Shown here piece after piece: positions 46,839 through 57,242 of a DNA stretch of 64,000 nt; the first letter of the stretch is position 1, and the number at the start of each line of letters is the position of its first letter. Under the pieces are notes generated by a model. The model worked only from the letters and a program-made list of their open reading frames with translations, was not told where the DNA came from and searched no databases. Location of the stretch: NCBI GenBank assembly GCA_954871525.1, contig OX940862.1:41718232-41782231 (forward strand), in the 5' to 3' direction. Source of the DNA: Parietaria judaica (taxonomy: Eukaryota > Streptophyta > Magnoliopsida > Rosales > Urticaceae). A program made the position numbers and the translations under genes.

Positions 46839-48433
46839 GAGAAATTGCACCAAATAGCCAAATTGAAACGTAGGATTAGCAAAATAGCCAAACTTTGGTT
46901 AATTTTGTAAACTAGCCAATTAACATGAGGTGGCATTTTAATAACATTTTTTATCTCTATAATACCCTTTAATTAAACATTTTAATTATAATTTTCGTAA
47001 TTAATTAAAAAAAATCAGCACAAATCAAGCTTAATTAATTATGCACAAATTTAGGAATTTAATAACCAATTTGAATATTTCCATCGATCCTCTCTCTCTC
47101 TCTCCTGAAGCTGCAACAATGGCGGCGAGCGAAGCAGCCGAGATGATCTTCGACGGCGACCGCCACGAGGTCGACCGCTACCTCCTCGCCGTCGATCAAA
47201 TCCAGCGCTCCATGTCCAACGTGTCCGTCGGAGGCTCCGCCTCCGCCTCGGCCTCCGGCGACCACTCCGACAAGGCCAGCTCCGCCATCCAGATCGCCAT
47301 GGCGCGGCTGGAGGACGAGTTCCGCAATATCCTGATCGTCCACACGAACCCCATCGAGGCCGACTCGCTCGCCGATTCGAACTCGTCCGCGGCTCACTCT
47401 CCCGCCGCCGAGTTCGAGGACGACGAGGACGGGGACAAAGACGACGACGAGCTGTTTCAGCGCGGCGACTCAAGCAGCAGTTTGAGCTACCGGTCCACCA
47501 GCAGCATCCGCGAGATCGATCTGGTCCCGTCCGACGCGGTGGCGGATCTCCGGAGCATCGCCGAGAGGATGATCTCAGCTGGCTACCTCCGCGAGTGTAT
47601 ACAGGTGTACGGGAGCGTCAGGAAATCGGCGGTGGATTCGAGCTTCCGGCGGCTGGGGATCGAGAAGCTGAGCATCGGCGACGTGCAGAGGCTGAAGTGG
47701 GAGCAGCTCGAGACCAAGATCAGGCGGTGGATTCAGGCCGCCAAGGTCTGCGTCAGGATCGTCTTCGCCAGCGAGAAGAAGCTCTGCGAGGGGGAGCAGC
47801 ACCGCCGGCTCCGGCGCCTCCAACGACGATGAGATTACGTTGATTCGTTGTTAATTTACGTTAATTCGTTGTTAATTTACGAATTAACGTAAATTTGTTG
47901 TTAATTCATTGTAAATTCGTTGTTAATTTACGTAAATTAATGTAAATTCGTTGTTAATTCATTGTAAATTCGTTGTTAATTTACGTTAATTCGATGTTAA
48001 TTTATTATGATTCGTTGTTGATTTACGTTAATTCGCGTCTTTAATTTGTTGATATTTTTTGAAAAAAAATAAATCCGAAAATTATATATTTTTTTTGAAT
48101 TTAAAATTCGAATTATATAAAAAAAATGTTTGGTTTTGGTTGTTACCATATTTATAGCTATTTCAATTAATAGCAATATTTTTAATTAATAAAAATAAAT
48201 AAATTTTTAATTAATATAATTACTCATAATTAATGTCATTGATTTTTTCAGATTAATAACCCACAAATTACGTGGTTAATTTGTATTTATTTTTAATTTC
48301 GTTTTTAATTATTAAGGGTAATAATGTAATTAGAAATTCACTTAAATGGTTAATTGGCTAGTTTACAAAATTAACCAAAGTTTGGCTATTTTACTAAACC
48401 CACTTTCAAGATTGGCTATTACCCTAAGAACCC
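46839..48433 (+). mobile_element. Pack-MULE B carrying an EXO70 fragment
   Basis: A 1595-bp element with an exact 9-bp duplication TTAAATATA (46830-46838, 48434-48442). Its arms (46839 to about 47095 and about 47835-48433) match those of Pack-MULE A in inverted orientation over nearly their whole length. The terminal inverted repeats are the same, with a GAGAAATTGCACC end at left and GGGTTCTTAGGG-type end (reverse complement) at right. The cargo is different: a GC-rich EXO70 5' exon segment. The ends lie next to the ACR9-like 3' end (stop at 48561), so the element sits in that gene's downstream flank. Confidence 0.93.
47041..47832 (+). CDS. Chimeric ORF: MULE arm fused in frame to an EXO70 N-terminal fragment
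   Basis: 263 codons. The first ATG (MHKFRNLITNLNISID) is in the MULE arm. The EXO70 part, which has its own ATG at 47119 (MAASEAAEMIFDG), follows in frame. Recognisable EXO70 blocks are MARLEDEFRNIL, VADLRSIAERMISAGYLRECIQVYGSVRKSAVD and QLETKIRRWIQAAKVCVRIVFASEKKLCE. EXO70 is a subunit of the exocyst vesicle-tethering complex; this is only its N-terminal third to half, closest to the D-type paralogs as far as I can judge. The C-terminal 15 codons (GEQHRRLRRLQRR) look out of frame with EXO70 and end near the other arm. The membrane-binding C-terminal domain is absent, so normal function is not expected. Confidence 0.75.
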   Translation: MHKFRNLITNLNISIDPLSLSPEAATMAASEAAEMIFDGDRHEVDRYLLAVDQIQRSMSNVSVGGSASASASGDHSDKASSAIQIAMARLEDEFRNILIVHTNPIEADSLADSNSSAAHSPAAEFEDDEDGDKDDDELFQRGDSSSSLSYRSTSSIREIDLVPSDAVADLRSIAERMISAGYLRECIQVYGSVRKSAVDSSFRRLGIEKLSIGDVQRLKWEQLETKIRRWIQAAKVCVRIVFASEKKLCEGEQHRRLRRLQRR

Positions 48434-48460
48434 TTAAATATAAACATCTTGTGGTTTACC

Positions 48461-48461
48461 A

Positions 48462-48510
<49 letters not shown>
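48461..48510. repeat. (TA)n(TG)n microsatellite
   Basis: A TA run from 48463 to 48500 followed by TGTGTGTGTG, between Pack-MULE B and the ACR9-like stop codon. Confidence 0.9.
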
Positions 48511-48511
<1 letters not shown>

Positions 48512-49280
48512 ATTATCATGTACACTAGAAAAGATCATCCAGGGATATGATTCTAATATTATTCCCAACCCAACAACATCTTCCACACACCTCGCTCGAT
48601 CTCGTTTCTCGTAACGAACGAATCGCTTCCTTCGTCGAGCAACACTCTGTAGACTTCCCATTCCCGTCCTCCGATAATGTGTCTACGTATCTCGGCCTGC
48701 AAGAGAAATGATCAGAATCTATCAACCAAAATTCCGAATAAGTTGTTAAGTTGATTTTGCCATTTTTGTTTCTCAACATTCGTGGACATAAAGTATATCA
48801 AATCAAATTGTCTACGGGCGAGAACACTACCAAGGGACACTTAAGAAGAACTAGTTATTCAGTTCGGTTTTTGAAATGTAAAATCAAACATATAGAGAAA
48901 ATTGAATTTTTAACCGGTGTTTGGTTTAAAACCGGTTAAAAGCGAATTTGCAATGAAACCCTTTTTCAATCCTAAACTCAATATGTAAAGAAGAAATGAA
49001 TCATAAGGACTATAATTAACATGTCCAATAACTGATTAAATGAAATAGTAATCTAGCTATCGAGTTTCATTTCTCTTCCCTTGCCGGGTTTCTAGAGAGA
49101 CAACGAGAATAGTCAAATTAGTCTACGAGTAGAGATAAGTACGCTACCGAGAATGCCCCCGTATCAAGCATCTTGAGGGCAAGAGTGATATCGTGAAAAA
49201 CAAGAGGTCGTCCCTTTCCAGATAGCTCAACGGGGTTTGTAACGAGCAGTTCAGAGTCCGGACCTCGGCTAACAACGGCG

Positions 49281-49637
49281 TGATATAGCCCGAGAGTTTA
49301 GGATTAATATCGTTTAATAAATTAGCGTCGTTTATCTTTATGTCGTCGTATTTAATTGAGTCTTAGGATATTTAAGTTAGTTGTCGTTTCTAATTTTATC
49401 GTTTAATTATTTAAATAAGTTAATAGGTTATTTAAATAAGTTAGAGGCTTTATTTAGTCGGGCCGGGTCCGGCCCATTAGGGTTGTAATTCGATGCTCTA
49501 TTTAAGAGAGCTTTCATGAATGGAAAAGGAGCCAATAAAATTCAGAAACTTGATCTTTAAGAGATCGGGTTTTTGAGTGTTGGCCGAAATTCTCTATAAT
49601 CCCATTTCGAGTTTATCGATCTTTCGGGCACATATCA
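49281..49637 (+). repeat. 5' LTR of the small LTR element
   Basis: 357 bp, identical by eye to 50842-51198. A candidate TATA (ctatttaagag) lies near 49497. Confidence 0.93.
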
Positions 49638-49660
49638 ATTTGGTATCAGAGCTGCTCGAA

Positions 49661-50878
49661 ATGGCGGTGCATCCCGATCCCGAAATACAGGCGAAGATGG
49701 AAGTCATAATGGCAAGATGGAAGAAAGAACGTGAAGAGTACTGGGCAAAAAGAGAGATTGAAATCGAGAAGTTCTGGACAGAATACTGGGCAATAAAAGA
49801 TGCCGATGAAGACGATGGCTGCGATAATAACCCGCCTGATCCGAAGACGGTGGTGACCAAATCTGGGTCACCGGAGGTAGCGGCCGGAGTTAGGTCGCCG
49901 GTGGCGGAAGGGGTGGTGATTCCGCTGGAAACTGAGATGGAACAGACGACGGTGGAAGGAGAGTCAAAAGTTGTCCACGAAACAAGAGGGTCAGATCTGA
50001 AATTTCAGATTCCGGTCGTTCTGAGTTTCGGGGGTGGCAGAGGAGCAGCGTCCGATAGAGGTGGTGCGGTCGACCACGGAGGCGCGCCGGTGGCTGGAGT
50101 TCGCAGAGTTCTACAGGGAGAAAAAGGGTGTTTGGCTGTGAATAGCGATTCTCAAGGAAGTGGCCGCGACTCAGGGCTGAAACAACGCAATCGGGTGGTA
50201 GGGAAGGTCGCCGGAGAATTAGCCGGCGACTGGAAGGGTAGAGGCTCCGGCGGATCAGGCGGCGGAAGTGCGAAGAGAAGTGGCCAGGGAAAGGAGGGTG
50301 GCGGCAGCACTGATCGAGGAGAAGGAATAAGAAAATTAGGGTTTGATGATCTTGTGGCAGAAGTACCTAAAGCTGGAAGGAGTTATTTGGCGGCAAAAGT
50401 ACCTGAAGTTGAAAAGGACTGTTTGCTTTCTAAAAACCCTAATTTCGAGAGCGGGAAAGAAAAGAAAGGAGGCAGCCTGGACATACATACTGACATTGAT
50501 GGTATTTTGGCAAAAGTACCCAAAATTGAAGAGAATTGGCTAGCGGCAAAAGTAACTAAAGAAGAATTGAACCGAAAAGAAGTCAGAGGAAGTGGTGACA
50601 ACCCGCAAAAAATCTGCAGCGAAGGCTCTAAGAGCAGCGGTGGGTCAGCAACTGATCAAGGAGACGTTTTCGAACGAGGAGGAACGACAATGAATGCGCG
50701 AGTCTTGTCTGTGGCGACTCAAGCAAGCTACAAGATACCGTGGCGTACCAGTTATTGCGGAGTCCTTTGGCGAACTCATTTCAAGGCGTCCCTTGTCGTG
50801 TTTGAGCTTGAGGACAAGCTCAAAGTGGAGAAGGGGAGTAATGATATAGCCCGAGAGTTTAGGATTAATATCGTTTAA
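49661..50878 (+). CDS. ORF of the non-autonomous LTR element, 405 aa
   Basis: It starts at the ATG nine bases after the primer site (MAVHPDPEIQAKM) and ends inside the 3' LTR. The N-terminus is a charged coiled-coil-like helix (KWKKEREEYWAKREIEIEKF-type). The middle is Gly/Arg/Ser-rich. Residues of about 225-310 contain four related motifs (LVAEVPKAGRSYLAAKVPEV, ILAKVPKIEENWLAAKVTKE). The end (VVFELEDKLKVEKGS) resembles the extreme C-terminus of Ty3/Gypsy integrases next to a polypurine tract. This suggests derivation from a Gypsy element by deletion of pol and gain of new sequence. I recognise no domain in the central part. No stop or frameshift. Confidence 0.7.
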   Translation: MAVHPDPEIQAKMEVIMARWKKEREEYWAKREIEIEKFWTEYWAIKDADEDDGCDNNPPDPKTVVTKSGSPEVAAGVRSPVAEGVVIPLETEMEQTTVEGESKVVHETRGSDLKFQIPVVLSFGGGRGAASDRGGAVDHGGAPVAGVRRVLQGEKGCLAVNSDSQGSGRDSGLKQRNRVVGKVAGELAGDWKGRGSGGSGGGSAKRSGQGKEGGGSTDRGEGIRKLGFDDLVAEVPKAGRSYLAAKVPEVEKDCLLSKNPNFESGKEKKGGSLDIHTDIDGILAKVPKIEENWLAAKVTKEELNRKEVRGSGDNPQKICSEGSKSSGGSATDQGDVFERGGTTMNARVLSVATQASYKIPWRTSYCGVLWRTHFKASLVVFELEDKLKVEKGSNDIAREFRINIV

Positions 50879-51198
50879 TAAATTAGCGTCGTTTATCTTT
50901 ATGTCGTCGTATTTAATTGAGTCTTAGGATATTTAAGTTAGTTGTCGTTTCTAATTTTATCGTTTAATTATTTAAATAAGTTAATAGGTTATTTAAATAA
51001 GTTAGAGGCTTTATTTAGTCGGGCCGGGTCCGGCCCATTAGGGTTGTAATTCGATGCTCTATTTAAGAGAGCTTTCATGAATGGAAAAGGAGCCAATAAA
51101 ATTCAGAAACTTGATCTTTAAGAGATCGGGTTTTTGAGTGTTGGCCGAAATTCTCTATAATCCCATTTCGAGTTTATCGATCTTTCGGGCACATATCA
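50842..51198 (+). repeat. 3' LTR of the small LTR element
   Basis: Identical to the 5' copy by base-by-base reading; followed by the duplicated CGGCG and resumed ACR9 exon 5. Confidence 0.93.
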
Positions 51199-51602
51199 CG
51201 GCGACCCTGAGAGGACGAAGAAGCTCTAATCGCAAGCGAGATGCTAATGAGCTCTGCTTATTTGCGTCAATGATCTTCTTTCCGTCGACTTGCATGATAA
51301 ACAGATCGATCTCACAAATCCTATTATCCTTTACAGCAAATCGGCCGTAAGAAATCTGCACGGAATTTGGATTTGTTTAGAGAAAAACAGAGGTTTTTTT
51401 TTTTCATTGTCATTGAACGTCTGGGGTAAAACCGCTGTTCCCGGTTTGCCATTTTCAAAATCAGAACAAAAGATTTAGTGTTTGAGAAATAAAAATCAGA
51501 CCCGATTTTCAGTTTAGTACTGATATAAAGCTTCGCCCTTCGAGACGATTCGTTTTTACCTGAATATTATAATCCTTGAAGGTCCTCATTATATCATATA
51601 AC

Positions 51603-51917
51603 ACTTGAATTTCTTTGAGAGAGAGAGAGAGAGAGAAAGATCTGTTCTCTGAATAAACCTCGATAATTGATTTCGATAATCATTCGTGTATATATACACA
51701 TTTACAACCTAAGGACAGATGGCATAACTAATTCAAGAATCTGTTTAAACTTCTTAATTAAGTTTAACAACTCTTAATTAATTATAACCACCTTCCAATT
51801 ATATGATACACAATTTTACTATATATTAGTTATATTAATAAATATCAGATAATAACTAATATCTATTAATATAACTAACTAAATATTATAAGGCATAAGT
51901 ACCTAATCATGACAACA
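51603..51917 (-). repeat. 3' LTR of the ACR9 Copia element
   Basis: 315 bp, with a (GA)n tract near 51617-51637. Confidence 0.9.
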
Positions 51918-51929
51918 TGCCCCTCAAGC

Positions 51930-54900
51930 TTAAGTAGGTACCAGCTTAAGCTTGTTACATAAGAAATTAAATCTAGGAAAACTGAGAGGCTTCGTGAATA
52001 TGTCTGCCGGCTGTTCTTCCGTCGGAATGTGTCGTATCTCAACTTGTCCTCGAGCCACTTGATCTCGGATGTAATGCACGTCTAATTCGATGTGTTTCGT
52101 TCTAGAATGGAACACGGGATTGAGCGCCAACGCTTGGGCGCCTTTATTATCACACCATAAGATTGGAGCCTTCTGCTGCAGCTTTATCCCAAGTTCTCTT
52201 AAAAGCGCATTGAGCCAAACTAGCTCGGTTGCTGTAGAGGCAAGTGCTCTATATTCTGATTCGGTTGTTGACCTTGCCACTGCATTTTGCTTCTTGGCCG
52301 ACCAAGAAACTAAATTTCCGGCCAAGTAGACACATGATCCACTTGTTGATTTCCTGTCGTCTACACTTGAAGCCCAATCTGCATCAGAAAAACCCTCTAT
52401 TTGCAGAAACTTGTTAGCAGAAAATGTAATACCAAGATTTGGAGTTCCCTTTATATATCTAAGAACTCTTTTGCAAGCACACCATTGGTTTATTGTAGGA
52501 ATTTGCATAAATTGGCTTAATTTATTTACAGCAAACGAAATGTCTGGACGTGTTTGAGTCAGATATTGTAATGCGCCAACCACACTCCTATATAGAACAG
52601 GATTTTCAAACGTAGGACTATCAAGCAAGGATAATTTAGAACCAAGACACATAGGAGTTAAGCTTTCTTTGGAGTTAATCATATTGGTCTTAACTAAAAG
52701 ATCATTTGCATACTTAGTTTGAGACAAAACAAAATCTGTTCCTTGGCTTCCTGTTTTCTTAACTTCAAACCCAAGAAAGTAATTTACACTTCCCAGATCT
52801 TTTAACGCAAATGTAGCATGTAAATCCTTAACTAAATTATCTATTTCATCATTGCTACCTCCTGTAATTAATATGTCATCAACATATACTAGTAATAGCA
52901 TGACAGATTTACCTTTACTCAAGAAAAATAAAGACGAATCACTAACAGAGTTTAAGAAACCTAGTTTAAACAAGTGGTTTCTTAACTTTTCAAACCAGGC
53001 TCTCGGAGCTTGTTTTAAACCATATAAAGCTTTTACTAACTTACATACATAACCTGGATGATCCTTGTCTTCAAAGCCTTGCGGCTGGACCATATAAACT
53101 TTTTCATGAAGATCGCCATTTAAGAACGCGTTGTTGATATCCACCTGCCTTATTTTCCATCTATTTTGAGCAGCAAGAGAGAACATAACACGAATAGTAC
53201 ATGCCTTAACTACAGGGCTATATGTTTCAAAGAAATCGATGCCCGGGGTTTGCTGAAAGCCTCTTGCTACCAACCTAGCCTTGTGTTTATCTAATTGACC
53301 GTTTGGTTTGTATTTAGTTTTGAAGACCCATTTATTTGTCACAACATTCATATCATGTAGTCTAGGAACTAAAATCCAAGTTTTATTGTTCATTAAAGCA
53401 TCAAATTCAATCTGCATTGCTTTCTTCCATTTTGGATCAGCTAAAGCAGATTTTACAGAAGTAGGCTCATAAGTATTTTGAGTTTTCGTAAGAAGAACTT
53501 TTGGTTTGTAAATACCTGACTTTGATCTTGTTTGCATCGCATGAGTAGGGACTTGCTGAGGGCAATCTTGCTGAATTGTATCTTCCTGAATATGGTTAGT
53601 AACAATATTTTGAACATCCGGATTAAAAGCTTGTAAATTTTCAGAAATTTCATTTCTGAGGCTAGAATTCTCAGAAAAACTATCAAAATCAGCCACATTA
53701 TTTTGTTGATCATGAGAAATATTATCAAGGTTATGAAAATCTAATGAGTTAGCATTGTCAATTTGATCCATGGCTAATGAATTTTCAGAAAAGCTGCTCC
53801 TATAAATGTCAGGTTCATTATTTATAGAAATAGAACCCTGAAGGGTATTTTGGTCCAACTCAGAGTTTGTAACAAATTCTTGGGGAATAACAAAAGATGG
53901 AGCTAAAAAATTGGATTTAAATCGAAGATAAGGAACTTTATCAAACAATTCCTGGTATGGAAATTCATTTTCGTCAAAAGTAACTGTTCTAGATGTATAG
54001 ATTCGGCCGCTAGGATGCAAGCATCTATAACCTTTGTGCCGTAAACTATATCCTAAAAACAGACACTTTGAAGTTCTAAACTCAAATTTGTGATTATTGT
54101 AAGGCCTTAGAAAGGGAAAACATGAGCAACCAAATACCTTTAGAAACTTATAATCAGGTTTAAGTTTAAAAAGAAGTTCATATGGAGACTTGTTGTTGCA
54201 AGTAACCGATATGAGTCTGTTTATAACATAGACTGCAGAAACAAAAGAGTCCCACCAATATTTTAGAGGCATTTTCGCTTGAGCAAGAAAGGTTAACCCA
54301 ACCTCGGTGATGTGTCTATGTTTTCTTTCAACTCTACCTTGTTGTTGGTGGGTGTGAGGGCATGGATGTCTAAAATTAATTCCCAAACTTTGAAGAATTG
54401 GTTGAAGGGTTCGATACTCTCCACCCCAATCAGTTTGGACAGTTTTAATTTGTAACTCAAGCTGTCTTTCTATGTTAGTTTTAAAGAGACTAAAAATCTG
54501 ATAAGTTTCAGACTTTGTTTTTAAAGGGTAAATCCAAGTGTACTTGGTAAAATCATCAACAAATGAGATATAAAACCTATAACCATCAATAGATGTGTGG
54601 GGTGAAGGTCCCCACACGTCTGAATGAATTAATTCAAGAGGTTTTGTGGTTTTTAAAGTGGATGTTTTAAAACTCATTTGTTTCAACTTACCATGTTGAC
54701 AAGCATGGCAGATATCAAAATTATGAGCATCTTTAACAACAACACCAGGAATATTTTTCAACACTTTATTAAGAACTTGAGAACAAGGGTGACCTAATCG
54801 ATTGTGCCACTTTACAATTTCTGCACTTCTATTCAAACTAGCAGTAAGAGCAGTAAAACAATTCTTAGAAGTACAATTTCTTTCATTTCTATACAAGCTT

Positions 54901-56318
54901 TTGTAATCATCGTGTTCTTTATCAAAAGTACCCGGAGTTGGCGTGATGTGAAGATGATACAATCCTTCATCAAGACTGCCCTTTAGCATGATCCTCCTCG
55001 TGCTGAGATCCTTCACAAAGCAACAATCAGGCAAAAGTTCAACAAGAGCATTGTTGTCTTGTGTAAACTGAGAAACACTAACTAAGTTCTTTTCAATGTC
55101 AGGAACATGTAAAATATTTCTAAGAGTTAAACTAGAGTCTTTAGTGTGAATATGTGAATTTCCAGAAGAGAATATTTTGAGTTTAGAACCATTACCAACA
55201 ACGAGCTTTTGCTTGCCTTTGTAATCTTGAGCATTGGTAATGGCAGATTCAGAGTTGGAAATGTGGTTAGTAGCACCACTGTCCAAGAACCACGAGTCAT
55301 CTTTGACTGATTCCGGATTCGCTATGTAGGCTTGAGCATTGTTCTGCTGAGAAAAGCCTCCGAAGCCTGAGTTTCTTGACTCATTTTGGGCTGGGTTTGA
55401 CGAGCTTCTTCTTGGCTCGTTATTCTCATAGTTGAGATCATATCGGTGGAAGCATTTGATGGCACTGTGGCCGGGCTTCCCACAGACTTGACAAATCAGT
55501 CTGGTGTTGGTTCTTCCTCCTCGAGCGAAACGGCCACCACCGCGATTGAGGTTGCCTCTGCCACCGCTAGTTCCTCTTTGATTAAATCGTGAGAAACTTG
55601 AAGAGGCGTTTCCTTGGTATGAATTGACGTAATGAGCCGATGGATTGGCAACAAAGGAGGAGAATGAGCTCGCGTTCTGCTCAAGACGCATCTCTTGCGA
55701 CTGAAGTTGGTAAAGGACCTCTGCCATTGTTAGGGTATCCTTTGAAGAGAGAACACAAACCACAGACTCGTATTCGTTTCCAAGGCCTCCGAGAATCTGG
55801 AGGATGAGATCGTCTTCAGAGACGGTTTGGCCGGCGGCTTGAAGGTTATCGGCGATTCCGCGCATCTTCAAAACGTACTCTTCAATGGAGGAAGAGCCTT
55901 TCTTGGTGTTTTGGAGGAGAGATCTGAGCTGAAGAACTCTGGATCTTGATTTTGAGGAGAACTGTTGATCCAAGGTGCTCCAAAGCTCGGCGGAAGAGGT
56001 GCAGCGCTGGACATGGCCGATCATACCGTCGGAGATTGACTGAAATAGCCATCCAAGAAGGAATTGATCTACTCTCGTCTAGGCTTCAGAATCTGGATTC
56101 ACGATCATTGTCCCAGGCTTCTTAGGATCATCGATTTTGGGCGACGGACATGGGAGAGTCCCAAAGAGGTGACCTTCAAGAGCATGAGCTCGCACAGATG
56201 GGAGAATCTGAGTTCGCCAGATTGTGTAATTGAAACGATCCAAGCGTATGCTTGGAACGTTGAGAGAAGATGGAATGATGGAGGTTTGGAAGGTGGAGGA
56301 AGACGACGATGTCGCCAT
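51930..56318 (-). pseudogene. Copia gag-pol with a single premature amber codon
   Basis: One frame runs from ATG 56318 to 51930. It is interrupted only by TAG at 56081-56079, where relatives have Trp (context PDSEA-stop-TRVDQFLLGW). Gag has LDRFNYTIWRTQI and a CCHC knuckle CQVCGKPGHSAIKC. Protease has FLDSGATNHIS. Integrase has the H-H-C-C zinc region (WHNRLGHP...CHACQHGK), HSDVWGP and DWGGEY. RT has VDINNAFLNGDLHEKVYM and YVDDILITG. RNase H has DADWASSVDDRKSTSG, STTESEYRAL and WCDNKGAQ. After the stop, 1364 codons are open. Without readthrough, only about 79 N-terminal residues are made from the first ATG. The context after this TAG (ACGAGA) is not the CAR-YYA type. Confidence 0.93.
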
Positions 56319-56334
56319 TGCAGCTCTGATACCA

Positions 56335-56655
56335 ACTTGAATTTCTTTGTGAGAGAGAGAGAGAGAGAGAGAGAAAGATCTGTTCTCTGAATAAACCTCG
56401 ATAATTGATTTCGATAATCATTCGTGTATATATACACATTTACAACCTAAGGACAGATGGCATAACTAATTCAAGAATCTGTTTAAACTTCTTAATTAAG
56501 TTTAACAACTCTTAATTAATTATAACCACCTTCCAATTATATGATACACAATTTTACTATATATTAGTTATATTAATAAATATCAGATAATAACTAATAT
56601 CTATTAATATAACTAACTAAATATTATAAGGCATAAGTACCTAATCATGACAACA
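56335..56655 (-). repeat. 5' LTR of the ACR9 Copia element
   Basis: 321 bp, six bases longer than its partner because of extra GA units (about 56349-56376). Confidence 0.9.
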
Positions 56656-57151
56656 ATAACAGACCCTTGTGATCTTGGCACACGATTTGGACGAGCGTGT
56701 GAGCGGGACTGAGTTTGTTGTCGAACCCAATTGAAACGTCGCTTGAAGTGAGGGATCCCAATGAAAAATGATCCTCGGTGACTTCTGGAGGAAGGAACGA
56801 AGACTCTTGCGAACAAGCAGTGATATCCGAACCGACCTTTTCGATCTCGAAGCTTATCATCGCATCGTCGATTGCAGATTTCAAGAATTGCCGCGTCTCT
56901 TGTTTCCTCTCGTTAGTACGTAGAAGCTCCCTGACATTGCCATGTAATTAATAAATTAATTCGCATTTTGGAAAATGCATATATTACACGCACAATTCCA
57001 CATCAAAGGAAGTAATTATGTTGATATTCTCGGATTCTGCCGCACTTGGTAGATTAGGGCGATTTTTATCGCGGGAAACTAGGAATCGAAGCTGTTAAAT
57101 AATGTCAATTATTGATCCAAATTGTAATTTATAAAACATGTCAATTTTACA

Positions 57152-57242
57152 AGGGATGAAACTGGGACCGGGAACTGGGAATTCGACAAATTTTCCTCCC
57201 AGATTACTCTTGGTTCCCGGTATTTTTTTTAAACATCCCTGT
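57152..57242. repeat. Possible short MITE in ACR9 intron 3
   Basis: The ends CAAGGGATGAAAC and, in reverse complement, CAGGGATGTTTAA flank inverted 'gggaccgggaact' and 'ggttcccggt' motifs. Word usage is like the candidate element at 25455-26278. No clear duplication was identified. Confidence 0.35.

Larger units (their letters stand above)
49281..51198 (+). mobile_element. Small non-autonomous LTR retrotransposon in ACR9 exon 5
   Basis: A 1918-bp element with two 357-bp LTRs (49281-49637, 50842-51198) that I find identical base for base, TG...CA ends, a tRNA-Met-type primer site TGGTATCAGAGC (49641-49652), a polypurine tract GAGAAGGGGAGTAA (50828-50841) and an exact duplication CGGCG (49276-49280, 51199-51203). 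It encodes a single ORF and no protease, RT or integrase, so it must be mobilised by a partner. It is comparable to the TR-GAG class of small gag-bearing elements, although the ORF is not clearly gag. Confidence 0.95.
51603..56655 (-). mobile_element. Nearly intact Copia element (RE1-like) in ACR9 exon 4
   Basis: A 5053-bp element. LTRs are 56335-56655 (5') and 51603-51917 (3'), identical apart from the length and one base of a GA microsatellite. Exact duplication ATAAC lies at 51598-51602 and 56656-56660. The primer site TGGTATCAGAGC follows the 5' LTR directly on the minus strand (56334-56323), and a polypurine tract TTGAGGGGCA precedes the 3' LTR. With the exact duplication and primer site, the LTR is bounded TGTTGTCA...TTCAAGT, so the 3' end is not the usual CA. 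It encodes a full gag-pol broken only by one amber codon. Confidence 0.93.
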
